64,000 bases of DNA, from assembly GCF_015624505.1 (NCBI RefSeq), contig NZ_CP061379.1, positions 7,377,001-7,441,000 of the forward strand. The letters are read 5' to 3'. Of this stretch, positions 25,695-33,828 are shown one piece after another. The DNA comes from Bradyrhizobium commune. GTDB lineage: Bacteria; Pseudomonadota; Alphaproteobacteria; Rhizobiales; Xanthobacteraceae. The notes under the pieces are model-generated. The model made no database searches, was not told the origin of the DNA, and saw only the letters and a program-made list of their open reading frames with translations. The stretch's first letter is position 1, and each line of letters opens with the position of its first letter. A program made the position numbers and the translations under genes.

Positions 25695-25713
25695 AAGGGC
25701 AGCGCTTGCCCTT
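25695..25713. promoter_or_regulatory. Dyad in the divergent P450/MarR promoter region
   Basis: AAGGGCA (25695-25701) and TGCCCTT (25707-25713) are perfect 7-bp arms around a 5-nt centre. It lies in the 80-bp gap between the divergent P450 and MarR starts, 30 bp from either gene, a natural operator position for MarR control of both. Confidence 0.6.
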
Positions 25714-25745
25714 AGGTCTTCCGGCGCGCCACGAATGAGCCCGAC

Positions 25746-26249
25746 ATGCCGCCTTCGACCAGATCCCGCCAAAGACCTGCGCCCGCTGATGTGGGCCCGA
25801 CGCTCGATCTCGATCGCTACGTCCCGGCCTTCATCACCTTCATCGCCAACAAGCTCTCGAACAGCGCGACCGCGTTCTATCAGAAGCAGTTCGGCGTCAA
25901 CGTCACGGAATGGCGCATCATGTCGCTGCTGGCGATCGAGCCCGGCATTCCCGCCTCGCGCATCTGCCACGTCATCGGTTTTGACAAGGGCCCGGTGAGC
26001 CGCACGCTTGCGGGCTTGGAGAAGCGTGGGCTGGTGTCGATCCGCACCGATCCTGACGATGGCCGCACCCATTCGATCTCGCTGACGGCGAGGGGCCGCG
26101 CCACCCATGACAAGGTGATCGTCGCGGCGTTCGAGCGCGAAAAGCGTCTGTTGTCGTGTCTGAGCAAGGACGAGCGCGAGGTGCTGATCGATTTGTTGCG
26201 CCGGCTGCACGAAAATCTCGGCGCGGTGACCGACAGCAGTTACGGCTAA
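25746..26249 (+). CDS. MarR family transcriptional regulator divergent from the P450 gene
   Basis: This 167-aa protein has a MarR winged HTH: VNVTEWRIMSLLAIE, recognition helix FDKGPVSRTLAGLEKRG and the wing DPDDGRTHSISLT. The N-terminal ~20 residues are basic and Pro/Arg-rich. It is divergent from the P450-binding protein operon, with a dyad in the shared 80-bp region, so it probably represses that operon until an aromatic acid or CoA thioester is present. It ends convergently to the feruloyl-CoA synthase gene. Confidence 0.88.
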   Translation: MPPSTRSRQRPAPADVGPTLDLDRYVPAFITFIANKLSNSATAFYQKQFGVNVTEWRIMSLLAIEPGIPASRICHVIGFDKGPVSRTLAGLEKRGLVSIRTDPDDGRTHSISLTARGRATHDKVIVAAFEREKRLLSCLSKDEREVLIDLLRRLHENLGAVTDSSYG

Positions 26250-26391
26250 CGCGAAGCGCGTCGTGTTGCTGCGTCCAGGCACGCACAGGCATTTGCCCGC
26301 GGCATCCTCTCTGCCGAGCATCGTTTCCTCCAGTATCAGGCGCAGCGGTTCCCCCGCCGTCATCCTTGTCTGGAACGGTTCGCATAAATTA

Positions 26392-26405
26392 GTTGCTTAA
26401 GCAAC
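26392..26405. promoter_or_regulatory. Perfect 14-bp palindrome GTTGCTTAAGCAAC, operator-like but without a promoter-proximal gene
   Basis: The palindrome resembles a MarR box. It lies in the 211-bp gap between two genes that end towards each other, so no known gene starts here. Reading leftward, an ATG at 26324 follows a strong TGGAGGAAACG ribosome site, but the frame runs into antisense of the MarR gene. It may be a relic promoter of a lost gene, or a site controlling a short or antisense transcript. Confidence 0.45.
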
Positions 26406-26460
26406 AAAAGAATCGTGCGGGATATTGCGGCAGAATGGCTGGCTTATCTATTTGGGCGAG

Positions 26461-28311
26461 CTACCCGCAGCCGATCCACTCCCCCGACGCATCGTCATTC
26501 AACCGCGCCACCTCACCCGCACGCCGCGTCAGCACCGCGCGCTGATTGATGTAGCCCTTGTCGGTGATCTCGCCGCCGTCGACCGACGGCGGCTCGGCGA
26601 GCAGCAGCGCGCGCGTGGCGTGGCCGGAGGAGTTGGCGCTCTGCTGCTTCAGCTTTGCGAGACCCTGCGCGATCGCAGTTTTGACCTTGTCATGCGCCAG
26701 CACGTCGCTTACGCCCGCCGTCTCGGGCAACCCGGCATGGGCGCGGCAGGCGGCGGTGTTCGGGAACACGAGGAAGCGCACCTCGTCGCCGCCATGACCT
26801 GTAACCACGATATCCTGTGCGAGCGGCGCCAGAGCCGCAATGCCGGCAACGCGCAACGTGCCGACGCTGACCCATGTGCCGGAATTGAGCTTGAAATCCT
26901 CCGCGACACGGCCGTCGAAGAACAGGCCGCGCTCCGGCCGCTGCGCATCGGCGAATTTCACGGCGTCACCGATGAGATAAAAACCCTCTTCGTCAAACGC
27001 CTGCCTGGTCAACTCCGGCGCCTTCCAATAGCCGGGCGTGACGTTGGGGCCGCGCACGCGCACCTCCAGCTTGTCACCGGAGGCGACGAGCTTCAACTCG
27101 GTGCCGGGGATCGGTACGCCGATATTACCGGAACGCTCCGCAAGGAAGTGGCAGTCGGTCGCAAGCGGCGACGTTTCGGTCGAGCCCCAGGCCGAGACCA
27201 TCGGCAGCGGGCGGCCGACGGTCTCGACGGACAGCTGCTCGAGCGCATCCCAGAGGTTCTGCGGCAATGCCGCACCGGCATAGAAGGCGAACTTCACCTC
27301 GTCGAAGAAACGGCGGCGCAGCCCCTCGTCGCCGCGCAGCGCCGCAATCAGCATGTCGAAGCCGCGCGGCACGTTGAAATAGATCGTCGGCATCACGCTC
27401 TTGAGGTTCGCGATCGAGGCCGCAAACAGGGCCGGCGCGGGCTTGCCGCCGTCGATATAGAGCGAGCCGCCGTTGCGCAGCACGAGGTTGAAATTGTGGT
27501 TGGCGCCGAAGGTGTGGCTCCAGGGCAGCCAGTCGAGAATGACGAGATCGCCTGGCTGTTCGAGAAACGTCCAGGTCTGCGCCTTGGCCTGCTGGCTCGA
27601 GGTCAGCATGCGATGGGTGTTGATGACGGCCTTCGGCGTTCCGGTCGAGCCCGAGGTGAACAGAAATTTTGCGATCGTGTCCGGCGTCACTGCGGCGAAG
27701 GCCGTTGCGACGTCCGGCGTCTCAGCCGTTGCTGCAACGGTGCGGAACGCCAGCACTTCGTCGTCATCGGCATTGCCGCTGATGACCTGCGCGTGGTGCA
27801 GCGGCCGGATCGCCGCAAGCGCCGCGGCAAACGGCGTTGTCGCGGAGACATAGATCGCGCCGGGCTCGAGCAGCGCGATCATGCCCTTGAGCTTGTCAAA
27901 ATCCTTCGACATCAGCGAATAGGCCGGCGAGATCGCAGCCGACGGCACGCCGACATGCTGCGCGGCGAGCGCGAGCAGCGCATGGTCGATGCTGTTGTCG
28001 GAGAGGATGACCAGCGGGCGCTCCGCGCCCAGGCCCTGCCCCAGGATCCAGGACGCCGCCCCACGCACCTGCCGCAGCGCCTGTGCATAGGTGACGGTGG
28101 TCCAGGGCCCTTCGGTGTTGCCGCGCTCGGCGAGGAAGATCGTATCCGGCGTCTGCCGCGCAAAATGCTCCAGCCAGTCGCCGACGCAGCGCGCGCTGTC
28201 GCGCAAAGGCTCCGGAGATCGCAGCACGATGCTGCCGTCGTCGCGATGCTCGGCGACGGTCTTTGGCGTTGCGAACGGGCTGGCAGCGTCACCGCGTGGG
28301 GCGGATGTCAT
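26461..28311 (-). CDS. fcs: Feruloyl-CoA synthase (hydroxycinnamate-CoA ligase)
   Basis: This 616-aa AMP-forming acyl-CoA ligase has the P-loop-like FLFTSGSTGTPKAV, the A5 region VSAWGSTETSP and the A8 hinge region around FFDGRVAEDFKLNSG. The VAEDFKL variant replacing the common GRxKE is typical of feruloyl-CoA synthases of this type. The start at 28311 has GAGGAGG upstream. It activates ferulate, coumarate or caffeate to CoA thioesters for side-chain shortening. The hydratase-lyase (ech) and vanillin dehydrogenase genes are not in the window. A MarR gene is divergent. Confidence 0.88.
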   Translation of the reverse strand: MTSAPRGDAASPFATPKTVAEHRDDGSIVLRSPEPLRDSARCVGDWLEHFARQTPDTIFLAERGNTEGPWTTVTYAQALRQVRGAASWILGQGLGAERPLVILSDNSIDHALLALAAQHVGVPSAAISPAYSLMSKDFDKLKGMIALLEPGAIYVSATTPFAAALAAIRPLHHAQVISGNADDDEVLAFRTVAATAETPDVATAFAAVTPDTIAKFLFTSGSTGTPKAVINTHRMLTSSQQAKAQTWTFLEQPGDLVILDWLPWSHTFGANHNFNLVLRNGGSLYIDGGKPAPALFAASIANLKSVMPTIYFNVPRGFDMLIAALRGDEGLRRRFFDEVKFAFYAGAALPQNLWDALEQLSVETVGRPLPMVSAWGSTETSPLATDCHFLAERSGNIGVPIPGTELKLVASGDKLEVRVRGPNVTPGYWKAPELTRQAFDEEGFYLIGDAVKFADAQRPERGLFFDGRVAEDFKLNSGTWVSVGTLRVAGIAALAPLAQDIVVTGHGGDEVRFLVFPNTAACRAHAGLPETAGVSDVLAHDKVKTAIAQGLAKLKQQSANSSGHATRALLLAEPPSVDGGEITDKGYINQRAVLTRRAGEVARLNDDASGEWIGCG

Positions 28312-28389
28312 GTGTTTCCTCCTCGCCGGACGTCCGGATCGGCCGCAGCCTCGTTCCGGGCCGCTTTGGCCATAATGTTGGGCAAGGCA

Positions 28390-28410
28390 ATTGTTGTCGT
28401 CAACAACAAT
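28390..28410. promoter_or_regulatory. Inverted repeat between divergent fcs and MarR genes
   Basis: ATTGTTGT (28390-28397) and ACAACAAT (28403-28410) are perfect 8-bp arms around a 5-nt centre. It is located 79 bp upstream of the fcs start and 51 bp upstream of the MarR start. Hydroxycinnamate MarR regulators (CouR/FerR type) repress from such dyads and release on binding the CoA thioester; that mechanism here is inference. Confidence 0.7.
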
Positions 28411-28460
28411 CTTTCGCTTGGACCATCGAGACGCTATGGTTGCACAGCAGGAGAGACGAT

Positions 28461-28955
28461 GTGACAGCCACCGCAACCCAGACGTCCCCACGCAAGCGAG
28501 CCAGCAACGGCGCGGCGCGACTGAACGACGCGGACGAAATCGGGCTCGGCGCGCTGGTCGGGCACGCCGGCTATGCGGTGCGGCGTTTCCAGATCTGGAT
28601 CTTTCAGGACTTCATCAAGACGCTCGGCGACGTCGACATCCGTCCGACGCAATATTCGGTATTGACGGTGATCGGCGCCAATCCGGGCCTGTCGCAGATG
28701 GCGGTCGCAAAACGCCTCGGCATCGAGCGGGCGCGACTGGTGCATCTGCTCGACAGCCTGGAGGGCCGCAAGCTGGTCAAACGGATCAAGTCGAAGGCGG
28801 ACCGGCGCTCGCATGCGCTGCACCTCACCGCTCAGGGCGAGACGGCACTGGCAAAATTCAAGCGGCTTGCCGCCGAGCATGAGCGGCATGTCGAGGACAA
28901 GATCGGCAAGGCGAACCGGGAGCGGTTACTTCAGATCCTCGCCGACTTCACCTGA
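28461..28955 (+). CDS. MarR family transcriptional regulator, probable hydroxycinnamate repressor
   Basis: This 164-aa protein starts at a GTG (28461) with AGGAGAG 6 nt upstream. After a basic Ser/Arg/Asn-rich leader it has a MarR fold: VDIRPTQYSVLTVIGANPG, recognition helix LGIERARLVHLLDSLEG, and the wing KSKADRRSHALHLT. It is divergent from feruloyl-CoA synthase, with a clean dyad between the two starts. Family members in Rhodopseudomonas (CouR) respond to p-coumaroyl-CoA. Repression of fcs is the simplest role. Confidence 0.88.
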   Translation: MTATATQTSPRKRASNGAARLNDADEIGLGALVGHAGYAVRRFQIWIFQDFIKTLGDVDIRPTQYSVLTVIGANPGLSQMAVAKRLGIERARLVHLLDSLEGRKLVKRIKSKADRRSHALHLTAQGETALAKFKRLAAEHERHVEDKIGKANRERLLQILADFT

Positions 28956-29149
28956 CGCCAGCTGCCCAAAATTTATGCAAATGCCCGTTACGAGGCGCGA
29001 GCGCGGCACTGGCCCAGATTGTAAAAAATTCTCCTAACCACATGATCCTTCGATAACATCCGGAGCATCGCGCCTGCCCGGATTCTGTACACAATGGCAC
29101 ATCGCTTGCTTCGATCCGGGTGAGGACGAGTTGCCGGAGTTTTGACGCC

Positions 29150-30958
29150 ATGGGGGCTGAGCAGCCTGAAACGATCGCCGCGATTGTGGCCGCGCATCGC
29201 GCGGGCACGCTCACGCCGGCCGAGACGATCGCCCGCACCTACCAGCGTATCCGCGACTACAACGACCCCGCCGTCTTCATCAGCCTGCGCGACGAAAGGG
29301 ATGCGATTGCGGACGCCGAGAAGCTTGTCGCGCGCGCGGATGCCGCAAGCCTGCCGCTCTACGGCATCCCGGTCGGCGTGAAGGACAATATCGACGCGCT
29401 CGGCTTTCCCACCACGGCGGCCTGCCCGGCCTTCTCCTACAACCCGGCACATGACTCCACCGCGGTGGAGCGGCTGCGCGCGGCCGGTGCGATCATCGTC
29501 GGCAAGACCAATCTCGACCAGTTCGCAACCGGCCTCGTCGGCGTGCGCTCGCCTTACGGCATTCCCAGGAATTCGCTCCGCGAGGATCTGATCCCCGGCG
29601 GATCGAGCTCGGGCTCGGCGACCGCGGTCGGCGCCGGCCTTGTACCGCTGACTCTCGGCACCGACACCGCCGGTAGCGGGCGCGTGCCGGCGATGCTCAA
29701 CAACATCGTCGGGCTGAAGCCGAGCCTCGGCATGATCTCAACCGCGGGCCTCGTGCCGGCCTGCCGCACGCTCGATTGCATCTCGGTGTTTGCGTTGACG
29801 GTGGACGATGCCATGCTCGCGCTGTCCGTGATGGCCGGCCCCGACCAGGCCGATCCGTTCTCGCGCGACCGGCCGCTTGGCGCGATCACGCCGTTCCCCG
29901 CGAACGTCCGCCTCGGCGTGCCGCGCAACGGGCAGCTGATCTTCTTCGGCGACAAGAAGGCGGAAGCGGCCTATGGCGATGCGTTGAAGCGCTGGACGTC
30001 GCTCGGCGCAACGCTGGTCGAGTTCGACCTCGAGCCATTCTACGAGACGGCGCGGCTGCTCTATGAAGGTCCCTGGGTTGCCGAGCGTTATCTCGTGATC
30101 CGCAACCTGCTCGCGTCCGCGCCCGACTCGATCCATCCGGTCACGCGCGAGATCACCGCGGCCGGCGCACGGCTGACGGCGGCGGAAACCTTCTCGGCGC
30201 TCTACCGTTTGCAAGGCCTGCGCAAGATCGCCGAGCGCACCTTTGCCAATATCGACGCGCTGGTGCTGCCGACGGCGCCGACGGCCTATACGACCGCGCA
30301 GGTGCTGGCCAATCCGATCGAGCTCAACAGCCGGCTCGGCACTTACACGAACTTCGTGAACCTGCTCGATCTCTGCGGTCTCGCGTTGCCGGCATCGATG
30401 CGCGCGGATAGCATTCCGTTCGGCATCACACTACTGGCGCCTGCGGGGCGCGACGCGATGCTCGCCAGCATCGGCCGCGTATTTCATGCGGACACGAAGA
30501 TGACCGTGGGTGCGAAAGGCGTGGCACAGGCACCCCTGGCGCCGCTGCCGGCAAACAATGCCGACGAGATTCCAATTGCGGTGGTCGGCGCGCATCTCTC
30601 CGGCATGGCGCTGAATGGCGAGCTGAAGGCGCTGAACGGGCGCCTGATCGAGGCCACCAAGACAACGCCGGACTACAAGCTCTATGCGCTTCCGACCACG
30701 CCGCCGAAACCGGGTATGCTGCGCGTCGAAGCCGACAAGGGCGCGGCGATCGAGCTGGAGATCTGGTCGCTGTCCTCATCCGCGTTCGGCAAGTTCGTCA
30801 ACGCGATTCCCGCGCCGATGGCGATCGGCACGATCCGACTTGCCGATGGTCGGAGCGTAAAGGGCTTTCTCGTCGAGCCGGAGGTGCTGGGCGAAGCGCG
30901 CGACATCACGAGCTATGGCGGCTGGCGCGCTTATATGGCGGAAGCGGCGACGGCGTAG
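29150..30958 (+). CDS. atzF: Allophanate hydrolase
   Basis: This 602-aa protein has an amidase-signature domain (residues 1 to about 440) with the Ser-cisSer-Lys triad K78 (GVKDN), S152 (GGSSSGS) and S176 (DTAGS). It also has a C-terminal allophanate-hydrolase domain (about 470-602). Triad spacing equals that of Pseudomonas AtzF with a 13-residue offset. It cleaves allophanate to ammonia and CO2. It is transcribed towards the regulator end of an operon carrying atzG, atzE and atzH homologues, so the four enzymes belong together even though atzF is on the opposite strand. Urea carboxylase is not adjacent, arguing against a urea amidolyase role. Confidence 0.92.
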   Translation: MGAEQPETIAAIVAAHRAGTLTPAETIARTYQRIRDYNDPAVFISLRDERDAIADAEKLVARADAASLPLYGIPVGVKDNIDALGFPTTAACPAFSYNPAHDSTAVERLRAAGAIIVGKTNLDQFATGLVGVRSPYGIPRNSLREDLIPGGSSSGSATAVGAGLVPLTLGTDTAGSGRVPAMLNNIVGLKPSLGMISTAGLVPACRTLDCISVFALTVDDAMLALSVMAGPDQADPFSRDRPLGAITPFPANVRLGVPRNGQLIFFGDKKAEAAYGDALKRWTSLGATLVEFDLEPFYETARLLYEGPWVAERYLVIRNLLASAPDSIHPVTREITAAGARLTAAETFSALYRLQGLRKIAERTFANIDALVLPTAPTAYTTAQVLANPIELNSRLGTYTNFVNLLDLCGLALPASMRADSIPFGITLLAPAGRDAMLASIGRVFHADTKMTVGAKGVAQAPLAPLPANNADEIPIAVVGAHLSGMALNGELKALNGRLIEATKTTPDYKLYALPTTPPKPGMLRVEADKGAAIELEIWSLSSSAFGKFVNAIPAPMAIGTIRLADGRSVKGFLVEPEVLGEARDITSYGGWRAYMAEAATA

Positions 30959-30961
30959 CTG

Positions 30962-31065
30962 CCGTAGGGTGGGCAAAGCGAAGCGTGCCCACCATTCGCG
31001 AAGTCGGTACGGACGATAGATGGTGGGCACGGCGCGCGAAATGCGCGCCTTTGCCCACCCTGCGG
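30962..31065. repeat. Palindromic intergenic repeat (GTAGGGTGGGCAAAG family)
   Basis: The left part GTAGGGTGGGCAAAGCGAAG and right part CGCCTTTGCCCACCCTGCGG are inverted copies, with inner GTGCCCACCAT / ATGGTGGGCAC. The element lies between the convergent atzF and GntR genes, where it may work as a two-way terminator. It is related in sequence to the repeat interrupted by the IS at 57.5 kb. Confidence 0.85.
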
Positions 31066-31076
31066 CATCTACGAGA

Positions 31077-31799
31077 TCACACTGACACCGCGTAAATCTC
31101 GTACTCCCCGCGCACCAGCTCGATATGCGCGCGCATGGCAGCCGCGGCACCCTGCTTGTCGCCGCGCATGATGGCGACGACGACGCGGTCGTGCTCGGCT
31201 TGCGACTTGGCGAGACGGCCGAGGTTGCGGAACTGGGCACGGCGGAACGGCTGCACGCGCACGCGCGTCGCGAGCGTGATTTCCGCGATGTAGCCGTTCT
31301 GTGAACCCGCATAGATCGCGTTGTGGAAGCGCTCGTTGACCTCATGGAAGCGATCGGGATTGCCGGTGTAGCTCAACACCCGCAGCTCTTCGTGGACGGC
31401 CTCCAAGCCGTGACGCTCCGCCGCCGTCATGCGCTCGGCCGCAAGGCCGGCGCACAGCGCCTCAAGCTCGGCCATCGCTTCGAACATGCTGGTCAGCCGG
31501 TCGATCGAGGGTTGAGCTACGACAGCGCCGCGATGGGGCCGCGCCTCGACCAGGCCGCTCGCCACCAGTTGGCGCAGCGCCTCGCGCACCGGCGTGCGGG
31601 AGACGCTGAAGCGGCGTGCAATATCGGTCTCGTCCAGCGGCGCACCGGGCCGCAGGGTTCCGCGTACGATCTCGTCGGCGAGCTGAAGGCGCAGCTCCTC
31701 GGCGCGCGTGACCTTCTGCACCGACGGCAGGGCGCGGTCGACGCGCGGCACCACCGGCTCGGCCGGCAGTATTCCGGGCGGAAGATCGTCGAGCGTCAT
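31077..31799 (-). CDS. GntR family (FadR/FCD subfamily) transcriptional regulator
   Basis: This 240-aa protein has an N-terminal GntR winged HTH (LADEIVRGTLRPGAPLDE, then RFSVSRTPVREALRQLVASG) and a C-terminal all-helical FCD domain with metal-site residues in RFHEVNERFHNAIY and in the final helices. The ATG at 31799 gives normal family length; the longer frame overlaps atzH. It is the last gene of the transporter-atz operon and probably controls that operon in response to a ureido compound. It differs from AtzR, the LysR regulator of the Pseudomonas system. Confidence 0.88.
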   Translation of the reverse strand: MTLDDLPPGILPAEPVVPRVDRALPSVQKVTRAEELRLQLADEIVRGTLRPGAPLDETDIARRFSVSRTPVREALRQLVASGLVEARPHRGAVVAQPSIDRLTSMFEAMAELEALCAGLAAERMTAAERHGLEAVHEELRVLSYTGNPDRFHEVNERFHNAIYAGSQNGYIAEITLATRVRVQPFRRAQFRNLGRLAKSQAEHDRVVVAIMRGDKQGAAAAMRAHIELVRGEYEIYAVSV

Positions 31800-31803
31800 A
31801 CGG

Positions 31804-32196
31804 TCAGGTCTCTTTCGACTCGTCGATGATGCTGACATGGGCAGCGACGACGCGCCAGCCCTCCGGGAAGCGAATCCAGGTCTGCATCTGCCGGCCGACC
31901 CGGCCGGGCGACGTATCGCGATAGAACAGGGTGGAGGCGACCGCGGTGTCGCGTCCGTAGCTGGTGATGACGGTCTTGGCAGTGCGGCGGTTGAGGCCGA
32001 CCGGCGAGCGCCCGGCGCGGAAGCCGGAGATCGCCTCATAGCCATAGAGGTTCTCGCCGATGCCGTAGCGCAGCGTGCGGGGATCGTTGCGGAAGAGCTC
32101 ACCGAGCACGGCGACGTCGTTGGCAACGAGAGCCTGCTCGTAACGCTCGAACGCGGCCTTCACTTCCGCGATCACGTCGGGGAGATCGATCTCCAT
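31804..32196 (-). CDS. atzH: 1,3-dicarboxyurea hydrolase-type protein AtzH (DUF3225, NTF2-like)
   Basis: This 130-aa protein begins [20 protein letters not shown] and shows the SnoaL/NTF2-like cone fold pattern of DUF3225, with [29 protein letters not shown] and the C-terminal WRVVAAHVS. AtzH converts 1,3-dicarboxyurea, the product of AtzE, to allophanate. The start lies 1 bp after the atzE stop, and the stop is 4 bp before the GntR start, so it is firmly in the operon. Assignment rests on fold pattern plus the atzE/atzG/atzF context. Confidence 0.85.
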   Translation of the reverse strand: MEIDLPDVIAEVKAAFERYEQALVANDVAVLGELFRNDPRTLRYGIGENLYGYEAISGFRAGRSPVGLNRRTAKTVITSYGRDTAVASTLFYRDTSPGRVGRQMQTWIRFPEGWRVVAAHVSIIDESKET

Positions 32197-32197
32197 C

Positions 32198-33592
32198 TCA
32201 AAATCCTCTCGGCGCTGGCGCAGACGCCACGCCCATCTTTTCCAATGCGTAAGCGACACGCAACGCGATGTCCTCGCGCCAGGGCGCGGCGATGATCTGC
32301 ACGCCGATCGGCAGCGGCTCGAGCGGCACGGGCACCGCGACCACGGGCAGGCCGATGAAGGAGATCGGCTGGGTGTGGATGCCGATATTGGCGCGCACCG
32401 GCAGGTCGACGCCGTCGAGATTGAAAGTGACTTGCCCGAGTTTTGGCGCGGTGCAGGGCGTCGCGGGCGCGAGCAGCACGTCGACCGATTTGAAGATCTC
32501 GGCAAACTGCGCGCGATACCAGCGGCGGAACTTTTGCGCGCGGTCGACCAGCGGCGCGGGGACCATGGCGCCGGCGATCAGCCGGTCGCGCACGGCGGGA
32601 TCGAAATCGTTCGGGCGCTTGCGCAGGCGGTCGAGATGCAACGAGGCGCCTTCTGTGGTGGTGATGATATAAGCCGCCGCGCGGGCGCGCGCGGCTTCGG
32701 GCACGTCGACGACCTTTGTCGCGCCGAGTGCCTTGGCGACACGGCTGACAGCTTCGACGGCTTCTGGAAACAAGTTTGTCTGGAAGTGTCCGCCGGCAAT
32801 CGCGATGCGCAGGTCCGAAACCGGATTGGCGATCAGCGGCGCCGTTGGCTCCAGCCCGCGCGTGGTGCAGGCGGCATCGTCCGCATCCGGTCCCTGCATC
32901 ACATCATAGGCGAGCGCGAGATCGGTGACGGAGCGCGCGAACGGGCCGAGATGATCGAGGCTTGCGACGAACGGGAACGAGCGCGCCCGCGACAGCCGGC
33001 CATAGGTCGGCTTCAGGCCAAAGATGCCGCAGAAGGAGGACGGCACGCGGATCGAGCCATTGGTATCGGAGCCGAGCGCGATCGGCACCAGCGCGCCACC
33101 GACGGCGCTGCCAGAACCGCCGGACGAGCCGCCGCTCATCCGCGTCGTGTCATGCGGATTGCGCGAGGGACCGTCATGGACGTTCTCGCCGGTGAAGTCG
33201 TAAGCGTATTCGCCCATGTTGAGCGCGCCGACGAGGACGGCGCCGGCGGCTTCCATCCGCTCGATCAGCGTCGCGTCGCGCTTGGATGGCGCGAGATCGC
33301 GGTTGATCTTGGAGCCGGCGCGCGTGGCGAGGCCGGCGACGTCGAACAGGTTCTTCACCGCAAAGGGCACGCCGGCGAGCGGCCCGACCTTCTTGCCCGC
33401 GGCGATGTCGGCATCGATCGCGCGGGCCTTGGCGCGGGCGCGATCGGCGGTGACGTCGGTGAAGGAATTGAGGACGCCGTCGTGCTGCTTGATCCGGGCA
33501 AGGGCTGCTTCGGTGGCATCGAGCGCGGACAATTGGCCGCCGGCCACCGCTTTCGCGATGTCGGCCGCATTCATCTCTGGCTTGGTCGTCAT
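32198..33592 (-). CDS. atzE: 1-carboxybiuret hydrolase subunit AtzE (amidase signature family)
   Basis: This 464-aa amidase has the Ser-cisSer-Lys triad K80 (PFAVKN), S156 (SGGSSGGS) and S180 (DTNGS). It resembles GatA-type amidases, but the next gene upstream encodes the small DUF4089 partner AtzG, which marks it as AtzE: the enzyme that deaminates 1-carboxybiuret to 1,3-dicarboxyurea. The start at 33592 is 7 bp after the atzG stop. A generic amidase is the alternative, but the atzG-atzE-atzH order makes that unlikely. Confidence 0.9.
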   Translation of the reverse strand: MTTKPEMNAADIAKAVAGGQLSALDATEAALARIKQHDGVLNSFTDVTADRARAKARAIDADIAAGKKVGPLAGVPFAVKNLFDVAGLATRAGSKINRDLAPSKRDATLIERMEAAGAVLVGALNMGEYAYDFTGENVHDGPSRNPHDTTRMSGGSSGGSGSAVGGALVPIALGSDTNGSIRVPSSFCGIFGLKPTYGRLSRARSFPFVASLDHLGPFARSVTDLALAYDVMQGPDADDAACTTRGLEPTAPLIANPVSDLRIAIAGGHFQTNLFPEAVEAVSRVAKALGATKVVDVPEAARARAAAYIITTTEGASLHLDRLRKRPNDFDPAVRDRLIAGAMVPAPLVDRAQKFRRWYRAQFAEIFKSVDVLLAPATPCTAPKLGQVTFNLDGVDLPVRANIGIHTQPISFIGLPVVAVPVPLEPLPIGVQIIAAPWREDIALRVAYALEKMGVASAPAPRGF

Positions 33593-33599
33593 GGCGGCG

Positions 33600-33782
33600 T
33601 CAGGCGGTGAAGATCGGCGCCGGCTCGGTCTCGTCCGGCAGCGCGAATTCATCGACCAGGCGGGCGAGCCGCAGCGACACGTCGAGATTGGCGCGAACCG
33701 CCGGCCTCCACGCCTGTTCGACCGGCAGCGCCAGCGCTTTGGATAAGGCGTCGATGTAGTCGTCCAACGGTTCGGCGGCCAT
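33600..33782 (-). CDS. atzG: AtzG, small DUF4089 subunit of the AtzEG amidase
   Basis: This 60-aa protein has the DUF4089 pattern: YIDALSKALALPVEQAW, RPAVRANLDVSLRLARLVDEF and the acidic LPDETEPAPIF tail. AtzG wraps AtzE, replacing the role GatC plays for GatA, and is needed for stable active enzyme. It sits directly upstream of atzE with a 7-bp gap. Genes this short are often missed. Family length and position agree with the known atzG. Confidence 0.88.
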   Translation of the reverse strand: MAAEPLDDYIDALSKALALPVEQAWRPAVRANLDVSLRLARLVDEFALPDETEPAPIFTA

Positions 33783-33828
33783 TACTCTCTCAAACCATGC
33801 GTCTCGCGCACGAGATCGCGCGTGTCGG

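Noticed and set aside
26425..28464. 679-aa plus-strand frame opposite feruloyl-CoA synthase
   Set aside because: No domain and an Arg/Gln-rich composition typical of antisense frames; fcs on the minus strand is unambiguous.
29150..30958. Reading the amidase as urea amidolyase or GatA
   Set aside because: No carboxylase domain or neighbour and a C-terminal allophanate hydrolase domain is present, so AtzF-type allophanate hydrolase fits better.
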